Positions 56,513 through 64,000 of a stretch of DNA of 64,000 nt are shown here, piece after piece. The notes under the pieces are model-generated. The model was not told the origin of the DNA and ran no database searches. It saw nothing but the letters and a program-made list of their open reading frames with translations. A program made the position numbers and the translations under genes. The stretch is taken from positions 992,001 to 1,056,000 of the forward strand of contig CAVZVW010000009.1 in the NCBI GenBank assembly GCA_963778845.1, given 5' to 3'. Position 1 is the first letter of the stretch. Each line of letters begins with the position of its first letter. Source of the stretch: CAVZVW01 sp963778845 (GTDB lineage: Bacteria > Actinomycetota > Actinomycetes > Actinomycetales > Kineosporiaceae).

Positions 56513-57916
56513 CTATATGCCGCGCTCGGCGGTGAGCCGACCGTTCTCGATCGCGGTGAGCATCGCCAGGTGGTCGCGCTCGCTCTGGTCGGCATAGGCC
56601 TCGGCGTAGTCGGCGACAGCCTGGTCGAAGGAGTCGCCGGAGCCGAGGTACTCCGCGATCGCGATCCGATCCCCGGAGCGGGCGTGAGCGCGCGCCAACG
56701 TCCACCCGCAGATCTCGCCGTACGCCAGCATGCCTTCGGGGACCATCCCCTCGATGATCGCGGAGCCCTTCCAGTCCCGCAGCTGTCGCACGTAGAAGTC
56801 GCGCACCTGGCCGTCGAGGCCCGTCACACGCTCCCAGCCGAGGAAGATGTCGCTGGCGGCCTGCATCAACCGCTGGCCGGTCACCACACGCTCACCCTGG
56901 TTGTTGTGCACGCTCTTGCCGGCGAACTCGGCGAGCACCGACGGCTGCGCCTCCTTGGCCTGGAGGAACAGCGGGTCGGACTGGTCACGCCCGAAGAGGA
57001 GGATCGCCCACGCTCGCGTGCCCACGCTGCCGACCCCGACCACCTTGCGCGCGACGTCCACGAAGTCGAACTGGCGCAGCAGGGAACGGCGGTCGAAGCT
57101 CACGGTCCGCTGGTAGGAGCGCAGCAGCGAGCGGAACCACTGCACGAGCTCCTCGCGCTGCACGTCCGGGACGAGCTCGGACATCGGCACGACCAGCGGC
57201 GGGGCCGACGCGAACCGGCGCTCGCCGTCGACGATGGCCGTGAGCTTGTCCAGTGCCTGCTCGTTGCCGCGGCTTCGGGCCTTCACCAGGTTCTTCGAGG
57301 CCCGCGCAGCCAGGGTCTTGTTGGCGATCATCGGTACCAGGTCGTCGGCGTCGATGCGCGCGTGCCACACCTCGAGGTTCGACTTGGCCGCGAACGTCCG
57401 CATCGCCTCCCGGTAGCGGCGGGCGGAGGCAAGCACGACCTTGCGACGCAGCTTCGCCGGGTAGCTGTTGTGCCGGCCCGCGATCGCGAGGCTGGCGAGC
57501 AGCCGCTTGACGTCCCACTCCCACGGCCCCGGCAGGGTCTCGTCGAAGTCGTTCAGGTCGAACACGAGGCGCCGCTCGGGAGATGCGTACACCCCGAAGT
57601 TCGACAGGTGGGCGTCACCGCACAGCTGTGCGGTGATCCCGGAGGTCGGCGAGTGGGCGAGGTCGTTGGCCATGATCAGCGCGCCGCCGCGGTAGAAGGA
57701 CAGCGCCGACTCCGACATGCGGCCGTACCGGATCGGCACGAGCTCCGGCACCCGGCTCGCCGCCTGGCCTTCGAGCAGGCTCACCGGGTCCGGGCGCGTC
57801 GTCGGAGGCTCGTACACGGCGTGGCTCGAACGCGGCACCGCCGCACGCGCCGCCTTACCACGCTCCACCCTCTGCTGCACGGTCAACGGTGCTGCGACCC
57901 TCTGCCTGGTAGGCAT
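56513..57916 (-). CDS. DUF2252 family protein
   Basis: A 467-residue protein of this widespread family, whose fold is kinase-like and whose reaction is unknown. Conserved segments are RMSESALSFYRGGALIMANDLA, QLCGDAHLSNFGVYASPERRLVFDLNDFDETLPGPWEWDVKRL (with the GDAHxxNFG and DFDET motifs) and FDFVDVARKVVGVGSVGTRAW. The GDAHLSN and NDFDET motifs correspond to a catalytic loop and metal-binding segment of aminoglycoside-phosphotransferase-like kinases, so a small-molecule kinase is a reasonable guess. ATG at 57916 has GAGGAGAG upstream. Gap to sulP is 47 nt. Confidence 0.88.
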   Translation of the reverse strand: MPTRQRVAAPLTVQQRVERGKAARAAVPRSSHAVYEPPTTRPDPVSLLEGQAASRVPELVPIRYGRMSESALSFYRGGALIMANDLAHSPTSGITAQLCGDAHLSNFGVYASPERRLVFDLNDFDETLPGPWEWDVKRLLASLAIAGRHNSYPAKLRRKVVLASARRYREAMRTFAAKSNLEVWHARIDADDLVPMIANKTLAARASKNLVKARSRGNEQALDKLTAIVDGERRFASAPPLVVPMSELVPDVQREELVQWFRSLLRSYQRTVSFDRRSLLRQFDFVDVARKVVGVGSVGTRAWAILLFGRDQSDPLFLQAKEAQPSVLAEFAGKSVHNNQGERVVTGQRLMQAASDIFLGWERVTGLDGQVRDFYVRQLRDWKGSAIIEGMVPEGMLAYGEICGWTLARAHARSGDRIAIAEYLGSGDSFDQAVADYAEAYADQSERDHLAMLTAIENGRLTAERGI

Positions 57917-57963
57917 ATCAGCTCTCCTCGTCAGATCCGCCCGGTTGTTGCCCTGTGGTCGCC

Positions 57964-59700
57964 CTACGCCGAGCCCTCGGCGCTGTCAGCGCGGAAAGCG
58001 CTCACCGCGTCCTCGACTGTCGAGTACCGCTGAACCGGACCGACCCGGTCCATGATCCCGTACTCTGCCATGGTGGCGCGCAGCCCGTCGTCGGCTCCCG
58101 CGACCGCGAAAGTCGTCCCTCGCCCGTCCAGGTAGTCGATGAGGCCGACGACGCCGAGCCCCGCCGAGTAGTCGATGTCGGTTATCCCGCCGCAGTCCAG
58201 CACGAGCCAGCGCACGTCGTTGGGGGCGTGCTCGACAAGGGCCTGCACGCCGTCGACGAAACGGCCGGCGTTGGCGTAGAAGAGGTCGGCGTCGAAGCGG
58301 AACACCACCAGCCCCGGCAGGCTCTGCATGCCCGGCCGCGCCGGGGTGTACGTCGGCCCGCCGCGACTGTCGACCCCGACGACGAAGTCGGCCGGCTTGT
58401 ACAGGCGGCGGACGATGTCGAGCAACGAGAGGATCACCGCGAGGATGATGCCCTGCTCGACGCCCACGGCGAAGACTGTCACGGCTGTCAGGACGGCGAC
58501 GACGAACTCGCTGAGGCGCTCGGCGCGGATGCGCCGCAGACCGGCGATGTCGACGAGCTCGAGCCCGATGAGGAACACGATTCCCGCGAGCACGGCCTTG
58601 GCCATGTCGGTCAGGAGGCCGGTGGCGAACAGCACGACGACCAGCACGATCGCCGACATCGCGAGGTTCGCGAGCTGGCTCCTGCCCTTCTGCTCGTCGA
58701 GGATCTGCGTCTTCGTCGGGCTGCCGTTGACCACGAACGTGCCGGTGAGGCCGGCGGCGAGGTTGGCGCCGCCGAGGGCCAGGATGTCCTGGTTCACGTC
58801 CACCCGCTGGCGGTGCTTGGCCGCGAAGCTTCGCGACGTCGCCGCACTCTGTGCGATGATCAGCACGGCGCAGGAGAAGGCGATTCCGAGCACCTTGAGC
58901 GCATCCCCCAGGCTCACCCCCGACGGCAGCCCGACGGGGGGGAACCCGCCCGTCACCTGGCCGACGAGGGCGACTCCGTGCTGGGCGACGTCCAAGGCGC
59001 TCGCCAGGATGATCGACAGCACCACGGCGATGATCGCGCCCGGCGCTCTCGGTGCGAACCGCTTGCAGCCCACGATGATGGCGATCGTCCCGAGCGCGAA
59101 GGCCAAGGTCCACAGGTTCGTGTCGGGGATCTCCTTGATCATCCCCCATTGCTGCTCGAACCAGTTACCGCTCGCTTTCGGCACCCCGAGCATGTCCGGG
59201 ATCTGCCCGGTCAGAACCTGGATGCCGACCCCGGTGAGGAAGCCGATCAGCACCGAGGCGCTGAGGAAGTCGCCGACGAAGCCCAGCCGAAGCACGCGGG
59301 CGATCACCAGAAGCACCGCACACACCAAGGCTGTGAGGCTGGCCATCGCCAGCCACTGGGGCGAGTAGGGGGTCACCCCGGAGATGCCGAGACCGGCCAG
59401 CCCCGTGGCGAGCAGAGCGGCCGTCGCCGAGTCCGCCCCCACCACGAGCAGTCGGGACGACCCGATCACGGCGAACACCACCGTGGGGAAGATGACGGTG
59501 TAAAGGCCCGTGACGATCGGGGTCTGCGCGATCGAGGTGTACCCCATCGTCTCCGGGATCGCGACTGCGGCCAGGGTCGCGCCCGCCATGAGGTCGCCCC
59601 GCAGCCAGGTGCGGTCGTAGCCGCGCATCCACGCGGGGACGAACCGTCGGGCCCCCCGCGCAGGGCTCTGCGATGTCGGTGCCGGACGATCAGCGGCCAT
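57964..59700 (-). CDS. SulP-family anion transporter with STAS domain
   Basis: A 578-residue SLC26/SulP protein. Residues 30-430 carry about 12-14 helices with GATLAAVAIPETMGYTSIAQTPIVTGLYTVIFP (the family start) and IAFSCAVLIIAQSAATSRSFAAKHRQRVDVNQDILALGGANLAAGLTGTF. Residues 455-570 are a STAS domain (VVFRFDADLFYANAGRFVDGV...LVLDCGGITDIDYSAGLGVV). Such proteins import sulfate, bicarbonate or other anions. In an operon that ends with a sulfatase maturase, sulfate is the obvious candidate. GGAAGG precedes the ATG at 59700. Confidence 0.92.
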   Translation of the reverse strand: MAADRPAPTSQSPARGARRFVPAWMRGYDRTWLRGDLMAGATLAAVAIPETMGYTSIAQTPIVTGLYTVIFPTVVFAVIGSSRLLVVGADSATAALLATGLAGLGISGVTPYSPQWLAMASLTALVCAVLLVIARVLRLGFVGDFLSASVLIGFLTGVGIQVLTGQIPDMLGVPKASGNWFEQQWGMIKEIPDTNLWTLAFALGTIAIIVGCKRFAPRAPGAIIAVVLSIILASALDVAQHGVALVGQVTGGFPPVGLPSGVSLGDALKVLGIAFSCAVLIIAQSAATSRSFAAKHRQRVDVNQDILALGGANLAAGLTGTFVVNGSPTKTQILDEQKGRSQLANLAMSAIVLVVVLFATGLLTDMAKAVLAGIVFLIGLELVDIAGLRRIRAERLSEFVVAVLTAVTVFAVGVEQGIILAVILSLLDIVRRLYKPADFVVGVDSRGGPTYTPARPGMQSLPGLVVFRFDADLFYANAGRFVDGVQALVEHAPNDVRWLVLDCGGITDIDYSAGLGVVGLIDYLDGRGTTFAVAGADDGLRATMAEYGIMDRVGPVQRYSTVEDAVSAFRADSAEGSA

Positions 59701-59797
59701 TAGGGCAGCCTTCCCCAGCCACCGTCGCGACGCATCATCTTCGCAGGATGACGTTACGAGGCACTCTGCGGCAGACGTCGCCTCCCCACCCGCGGCG

Positions 59798-62017
59798 TCA
59801 GCCCGCGAGGGAACCGCCGGTCCGTACGTGCGAACGAGGCGGCTGCGCCGTGACAGGGGCACGGTCGCCCAGCAGCTGCAGCTCCCACGCCCGGCGCACC
59901 GCCTCGTTGCGCCGTGAGGCGCCGAGCTTGCGCAGGATGCTCCGGACGTGCGTGCGAACCGTGTTCACGGACACGAACATGGTCGCCGCGATCTCGTCGG
60001 TGGTGAGCAGATCCGCGAGGTGACCGAGCACCTCGTGCTCCTTGCTCGTCAGCGGCCGCACGATCACGCCGGGCGGGCCGTCGGAGACGCCGAACCCCGG
60101 GGGTCCTGGCGACCCGGGGTCTGTGTCGGGGAGTCGTGCACGGTGGGCCGCGATCGCCGCCGCCAGCCAGGAGCTGACGGGGTCGTCGGGCTCGTCTGGT
60201 CTCTCGAACGTCTGGGCCGCGGCGAGATGATGTTCGGGGTGATGCCCGCACCGTCGGCCTACCTCGTCGGCGTGATCCGCGAGCTCGAGGGCCCGGCGAC
60301 GGCGTCCGCTCAGCGCTTCCACGAGGGCGCCCAAAGCCAGGGACTCCACCAGCACCTCGTCACTGCTCGACGCATCCGCGGCGACTGTCGCCTGCGCGAG
60401 TGCCGCCCGTGCGGCCGTGAGGTCCCCGCGCCAGAGCAGGAGCCGACCCTTGCACACGGCGACGAGGGCCTCCAGCTCCGCAGGCGCCACGCCACGGCTT
60501 CCGGCGACTGCCCGGAGCTCCCTCTCCGCGGTGCTCACGGCCGTGAGCCCTGCCTCCACGTCCGGTACAAGGGACGCGCCCATGGCCTCGAGCGCCGCCA
60601 TCGAGACCCGACGCGACTGCGCACGCCGCGGCCCCCCGTCGTCGACCCGCGTGCGAGCGCGGGCGAGCTCGGCGGCGCAGCGGTCGGGATCTCGGGCGGC
60701 GACCGCCCGGGCGGCCCGGACGATCGCCGCGTCGGCGCCGTCCTCGTCGTCGGGCAACCGGGCGAACAGGGCCCCCAGACCCGTGCCTCGGGGACCGGCG
60801 GCCACCGACCCGATGCCCAGGTCGTCCACGAGGTACCCCGCGGCGTCCGACCACGCGCACGCCTCAGCAGCGTGCCGGATCGCCTCCCGGAACCAGCCGT
60901 TGCTCGCCAGCCACCGCGCGGCGCGGCGATGCAGCTCGGGCACCCCAGCCGGGTCCTCGAAGGCCAGCTGTGCCCGCAGGAACTCGCGGAAGAGGGACTG
61001 GTAGCGGAAGGACCCGGGCGCTTCCGGCAGGGGCTCGATGAACGCGTTCGCCTGTGCCATGAACTCGAGCACGCGCTGGCCGTGCGTACAGCCTGTCAGC
61101 GCCTCGACCAGCCCTGGCAGCAGGCGGCTCACGACGCTCGTGCGCAGCAGGAACTCCCGCGTCGCGGGGGTCTGGGCGTCCAGGACCTCGGCGACGAAGT
61201 ATGACGCGACGTCGCCCCCGTCGCCGGTGAACTCGCGGATCGCCTGCTCGGGGTCGGGTCGCCCGGCCAGGCCCATCGCGGCGAACCGAAGCCCAGCCGA
61301 CCAGCCGCCTGTCCGGTCCCGCAGCGCGGTCACCTCCGCGGCAGACAGGTCGAGTCCCGAGCGTCGCAGGAGTGCGGCGGCCTCGGCATCGGTGAAGGCG
61401 AGGTCCGCCGACCGGATCTCGGAGACAGAGCCTTCCAGCCGGTACCGATGGAGGGGAAGGGCCGGGTCGGTCCGCGTGCACACGACCAGACGCAGGTTCG
61501 CGTCGCTGTGAGCGAGGAGGAAACCGACGTCCGCCGCGAGCGCGCGGTCGATGAGATAGTCGGCGTTGTCGAGCACGAGAACGGTCGGCTCCGCGTGCGC
61601 AGCCAGGCGCGCGGCGAGGCGTGCCAGGGCGGGGCGAGCGATCGAGTCGGGTCCTCTCGGCGAAGCGACGCCCGCGATGCCCGCCCCGCTGTGTCGGAGA
61701 GCCTCCAGCACGTGCGACCAGAACACACCCGGGCGCGGCACTCCCTCGTCCATCCGCAGCCAGGCAACCGGCCCAGGGGGCTCGTCATGGGTCGCCCACG
61801 AGGCCAGCAGGACCGTCTTGCCGCTCCCCGCAGGCGCGCTGACGAGTGTCAACGGACCCTGAACCCCTCGGCGAACCTGGCGAAGGAGCCGCTCGCGCCG
61901 GACGAGGTCACGTGGCACCGAGGGCATCCGCCAACTGGCGCCTGCACGCGGCGCGCCCGCGCCCGCGACACCTGACGAGCCCGCCGGGTGCCTGACCGCG
62001 TTCCTTGCCTGGTGCAT
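59798..62017 (-). CDS. MalT-like LuxR-family STAND regulator
   Basis: A 739-residue regulator. Residues 60-68 hold the Walker A SAPAGSGKT; VLVLDNADYLIDRA is Walker B; then the winged-helix and helical repeat region of MalT-type STAND ATPases, and a C-terminal LuxR helix-turn-helix (LTSKEHEVLGHLADLLTTDEIAATMFVSVNTVRTHV). It should bind ATP and a ligand, oligomerise and activate transcription. A GGAGG fixes the ATG at 62017. It lies 97 nt upstream of sulP on the same strand and diverges from the small paralogue pair, so either is a possible target. Confidence 0.9.
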   Translation of the reverse strand: MHQARNAVRHPAGSSGVAGAGAPRAGASWRMPSVPRDLVRRERLLRQVRRGVQGPLTLVSAPAGSGKTVLLASWATHDEPPGPVAWLRMDEGVPRPGVFWSHVLEALRHSGAGIAGVASPRGPDSIARPALARLAARLAAHAEPTVLVLDNADYLIDRALAADVGFLLAHSDANLRLVVCTRTDPALPLHRYRLEGSVSEIRSADLAFTDAEAAALLRRSGLDLSAAEVTALRDRTGGWSAGLRFAAMGLAGRPDPEQAIREFTGDGGDVASYFVAEVLDAQTPATREFLLRTSVVSRLLPGLVEALTGCTHGQRVLEFMAQANAFIEPLPEAPGSFRYQSLFREFLRAQLAFEDPAGVPELHRRAARWLASNGWFREAIRHAAEACAWSDAAGYLVDDLGIGSVAAGPRGTGLGALFARLPDDEDGADAAIVRAARAVAARDPDRCAAELARARTRVDDGGPRRAQSRRVSMAALEAMGASLVPDVEAGLTAVSTAERELRAVAGSRGVAPAELEALVAVCKGRLLLWRGDLTAARAALAQATVAADASSSDEVLVESLALGALVEALSGRRRRALELADHADEVGRRCGHHPEHHLAAAQTFERPDEPDDPVSSWLAAAIAAHRARLPDTDPGSPGPPGFGVSDGPPGVIVRPLTSKEHEVLGHLADLLTTDEIAATMFVSVNTVRTHVRSILRKLGASRRNEAVRRAWELQLLGDRAPVTAQPPRSHVRTGGSLAG

Positions 62018-62197
62018 GGACCCTCCGGCATGGGACAAGGCGCGAGACGAACCGCCCACGACCAAGGAGCGACCGAGGCTCCGCGAGTCTACTGGGACGT
62101 ACTCCGGGGGTAGTAGTGCAGACACGCTCCGTATCTGCCGCGGTCACGTCGGTGCCCAGCCGGTGGCGGCTGCCGGCACCGGGGGCCCGGCGTCGTC

Positions 62198-62212
62198 GAG
62201 GGTTAACCCCTC
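62198..62212. promoter_or_regulatory. GGGTTAACCC palindrome in the divergent region
   Basis: The perfect 10-bp palindrome GGGTTAACCC at 62200-62209 is extended by GA and CTC on its flanks. It lies between the LuxR regulator start (62017) and the small gene at 62314, about 105 bp from the latter, where a regulator of either gene could bind. Confidence 0.45.
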
Positions 62213-62313
62213 AGGGATGACGCGGCGCCCGGGCTTACGGGCGATGGTTGGTAGGTGCCTCGAGCGTGACCACGGGCGCGGCCCCGCATGAGCTGGTCGT
62301 CGGAGGGAGTCCG

Positions 62314-62559
62314 GTGGCGGAGACGACGTACGAGATCCGGGTCGCAGGCGTCGTCCCGGAGGAGGATCTGCTCGACCTCGGTGCGCTCGCCTTCACCACT
62401 GAGCGCTCCCAAACCATACTGTATGGGGGGATTCCGGACCAAGCAGCGCTCTTCGGACTGCTGGCGCGGCTGCGTGACCTCGGCCTGGAGGTGGTCGAGG
62501 TGCGACAGGTGCCGGGCCTCACCGAACTGCCTACCGACACCGCAGAGACGGGCGAGTAG
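62314..62559 (+). CDS. small alpha/beta protein of unknown function (paralogue 1)
   Basis: An 81-residue protein: TTYEIRVAGVVPEEDLLDLGALAF...TILYGGIPDQAALFGLLARLRDLGLEVVEVRQVPG. The order strand-helix-strand-strand-helix-strand suggests a ferredoxin-like fold. GGAGGG six bases upstream fixes the GTG at 62314; longer frames begin at 62248 with TTG. It overlaps the next gene by one base, and both proteins share this layout. I do not know a function. Confidence 0.7.
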   Translation: MAETTYEIRVAGVVPEEDLLDLGALAFTTERSQTILYGGIPDQAALFGLLARLRDLGLEVVEVRQVPGLTELPTDTAETGE

Positions 62560-62834
62560 TGAGCGGCGACGGACGGCGGGGGTCCGTCCCGCGCCGCTTC
62601 ACGTATGCGGTACGCATCGCAGGAGTGCTCGGGCCTGCGCTCGTGGCCGCGTTCCCCAGTTCGCACGTGACGACCACGTCGCCGTCCACCCTGTTCCGCC
62701 TGCGGCTGCCCTCCGAGATGGGTCAAGCCCAAATCGCCGCCGTCCTGGCCGCGAAGGGCCTCGTGATGCTGTCCGCCCGCGAGGTGCAGGACCGGGACAC
62801 GATGCCGAAGCGTCCGGACTCCCCGATCCGATGA
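62559..62834 (+). CDS. small alpha/beta protein of unknown function (paralogue 2)
   Basis: A 91-residue protein with FTYAVRIAGVLGPALVAAFPS...TLFRLRLPSEMGQAQIAAVLAAKGLVMLSAREV, alignable over its length with the previous protein: the YxxRxAGV opening, a middle strand and the xQAxxxxLxxxGLxxxxxRxV closing helix and strand. GTG at 62559 shares one base with the previous stop, so the pair is translated as a unit and may form a heterodimer. Confidence 0.7.
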   Translation: MSGDGRRGSVPRRFTYAVRIAGVLGPALVAAFPSSHVTTTSPSTLFRLRLPSEMGQAQIAAVLAAKGLVMLSAREVQDRDTMPKRPDSPIR

Positions 62835-62915
62835 GCGCCGTTCGGTATAACGGTCCTCATCCACACCGGATGGCGACGCACGCACCCTGGGTCGCCGAGC
62901 GTGCTCATGAACGGT

Positions 62916-62975
62916 TCCGAGTACCAGTGTGCCGAGAACCAGTGAGCCGAGAACCAGTGAGCCGAGAACCAGTAC
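62916..62975 (+). repeat. 15-bp tandem repeats upstream of the last gene
   Basis: GCCGAGAACCAGTGA-type units begin at 62931, 62946 and 62961, with a diverged copy at 62916-62930. The array ends 35 bp before the ATG at 63010, in the position expected for a promoter or operator. A 15-bp period places neighbouring copies on opposite faces of the helix. Confidence 0.75.
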
Positions 62976-63009
62976 TGACAGTGCAGGATGCCCAGGAGGT
63001 CCACGCGCC

Positions 63010-64000
63010 ATGACCCAGCCAGCTGACGAGACGCCACCCCCGCCGCAGGACGCCGGCGACGTGGACCGACTCAACGAGGAGGTCCTTGCGCTGCGTACGC
63101 AGCTGGACGAGCGAGGACGGCGTGAGCGGCGGGTCACGCGGTTGCGAGCCGTCGTCGCCGCAGTCCTCGTGGCCGTCGCCGCCTTCGGTGTGGCCGCGTC
63201 AGTGATCGGGGTCTGGGCCCAGCGCACGACGATGAACACCGACAAGTGGGTGCAGACCGTCACTCCCCTGGCGGAGGACCCCAAGGTGCAGGCCGCCGTC
63301 TCCTTGTACGTGACGAACCAGATCTACGACGCCCTCGACGTCGAGACCAGGCTGCGGGATGCGCTGCCACCCAAGGCCGCGTTCCTGGCGGGGCCGCTGA
63401 GCGGTCGGGTGCACGACTACCTGGCGCAGGCGGTGGACAAGGTTCTGAGGAGCGACGCGTTCGCGAAGCTCTGGCCCGTGCTCAACCGCTTCGCGCACGA
63501 GAAGATCATGGCGATCATCCGGAACGACAGCTCCGTGCTGCAGGTCTCGGGCGACCAGGCGACGCTGAACGTGCTGCCGATCGTGAACGAGGTGCTCCGG
63601 CTGCTCGAGCAGCAGGTGCCGACGCTGTTCGGCAAGACCATCGACCTGCCCGAGATCACCAACGGGCAGATCCCGCCAGGGCTCAAGGAGCGCATCGAGA
63701 CGGCTCTGGGCGTCACCTTGCCGGCCGACTTCGGCCAGATCCCGGTGTACCAGGGCAGCGAGCTCTCCACCGTGCAGTCGGTGGTCAGGACCTTCAAGGA
63801 CGCCGTGGTCGGCCTCGTCCTGGGTACGTTGCTCGCGTTGGTACTCGCCCTGACGATCTCGCCCCATCGGCGTCGCACGACGCTGCAGCTCGGGGTCTGG
63901 CTGGTGATCGCCGTCGTGGCCCTGAGTGCCCTGATCCGGGCGGTGAACACCCAGCTTCTCGGCAAGGTGCCCGAGGGCGTCTACCGAGACGGCGCGCAGT
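63010..64000 (+). CDS. membrane protein with long extracytoplasmic domain (partial, runs off the edge)
   Basis: 330 residues are visible and the frame is open at the right edge. The ATG at 63010 follows AGGAGG. Order: Pro-rich start, a coiled-coil-like helix (DRLNEEVLALRTQLDERGRRERR), a first transmembrane helix (VVAAVLVAVAAFGVAASVIGVW), an extracytoplasmic region of about 190 residues beginning TTMNTDKWVQTVTPLAEDPKVQAAV, and two further helices (VVGLVLGTLLALVLALTIS and LGVWLVIAVVALSALIRA). The 'TDKWVxTVxPLAxDPxVQxAV' opening recurs in a family of actinobacterial membrane proteins of unknown role. Confidence 0.75.
   Translation, partial: MTQPADETPPPPQDAGDVDRLNEEVLALRTQLDERGRRERRVTRLRAVVAAVLVAVAAFGVAASVIGVWAQRTTMNTDKWVQTVTPLAEDPKVQAAVSLYVTNQIYDALDVETRLRDALPPKAAFLAGPLSGRVHDYLAQAVDKVLRSDAFAKLWPVLNRFAHEKIMAIIRNDSSVLQVSGDQATLNVLPIVNEVLRLLEQQVPTLFGKTIDLPEITNGQIPPGLKERIETALGVTLPADFGQIPVYQGSELSTVQSVVRTFKDAVVGLVLGTLLALVLALTISPHRRRTTLQLGVWLVIAVVALSALIRAVNTQLLGKVPEGVYRDGAQ

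Noticed and set aside
1..64000. tRNA, rRNA, insertion sequence or prophage genes
   Set aside because: I looked for T-loop-like GGTTCGA contexts, transposase motifs and phage structural genes and found only coding coincidences.

Overview
The window is 64 kb of very GC-rich chromosomal DNA from an actinomycete. Genes are tightly packed, start often with GTG and sometimes TTG, and have strongly G/C-biased third codon positions. Lineage markers are two coenzyme F420-type enzymes (1162-2001, 28769-29203), an Rv2466c-like mycothiol-nitroreductase homologue (33278-33889), an Eis acetyltransferase with the C-terminal Phe (29967-31250), a DUF3099 protein, a GlbO-type truncated haemoglobin, a GAP/Sap-family membrane protein and an Nei2-type DNA glycosylase. 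I saw no rRNA, tRNA, CRISPR array, insertion sequence or prophage. I cannot name the genus.

Layout. 1-5.3 kb: queA-like gene, F420 oxidoreductase, YjbR-type protein, diguanylate cyclase, cupin, GNAT. 5.3-18 kb: a catabolic island. A LacI-type regulator and an ACC-deaminase-type PLP enzyme run leftward. A complete branched-chain-type ABC importer (livKHMGF) runs rightward into a beta-hydroxyacid dehydrogenase, an atypical M24 'peptidase' and the E1 alpha and beta subunits of a 2-oxoacid dehydrogenase, with a convergent FAD amine oxidase after them. Two copies of a 15-bp operator lie between the divergent lacI and livK. 18-24 kb: universal stress protein, PAP2 protein, and a HipBA toxin-antitoxin pair set between two paralogous membrane proteins, with three evenly spaced palindromic operators in front of hipB. 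23-33 kb: sugar dehydrogenase plus IlvD-type dehydratase, an ECHDC3-like protein, beta-carbonic anhydrase, an AbrB/toxin pair, Eis, Nei and RpiB. 32.6-33.3 kb is a non-coding repeat patch. 33-45 kb: DsbA-like oxidoreductase, aminopeptidase N, 4-alpha-glucanotransferase, an S9 peptidase carrying a coding minisatellite, a two-component system, an MscS channel and GlbO. 45-49.5 kb: thioesterase, two SDRs and a quinone oxidoreductase, with a perfect CRP-type site. 49.7-59.7 kb: a lipoprotein, GAP protein, DUF7144 protein, a Cys-type sulfatase, its likely radical-SAM maturase, a channel-like protein, DUF2252 and a SulP/STAS anion transporter, probably a sulfate-ester unit. 59.8-64 kb: a MalT-like LuxR regulator diverging from two coupled small paralogues and a membrane protein that runs off the right edge.

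Five genes (ACC deaminase, livM twice, livG, ilvD-like, lipoprotein twice) carry seven single-base frame breaks. All seven are +1 insertions, and removing them gives family-typical lengths where a family is recognised. That one-sided spectrum looks more like residual base-calling error than gene decay, so these genes are probably intact in the cell.

The strongest candidates for something undescribed are the LacI-controlled uptake and degradation island, whose substrate is unknown and whose M24 protein has Cys in place of a metal-binding Asp; the sulfatase/maturase/SulP/DUF2252/channel unit; and the HipBA locus with its three phased operators.
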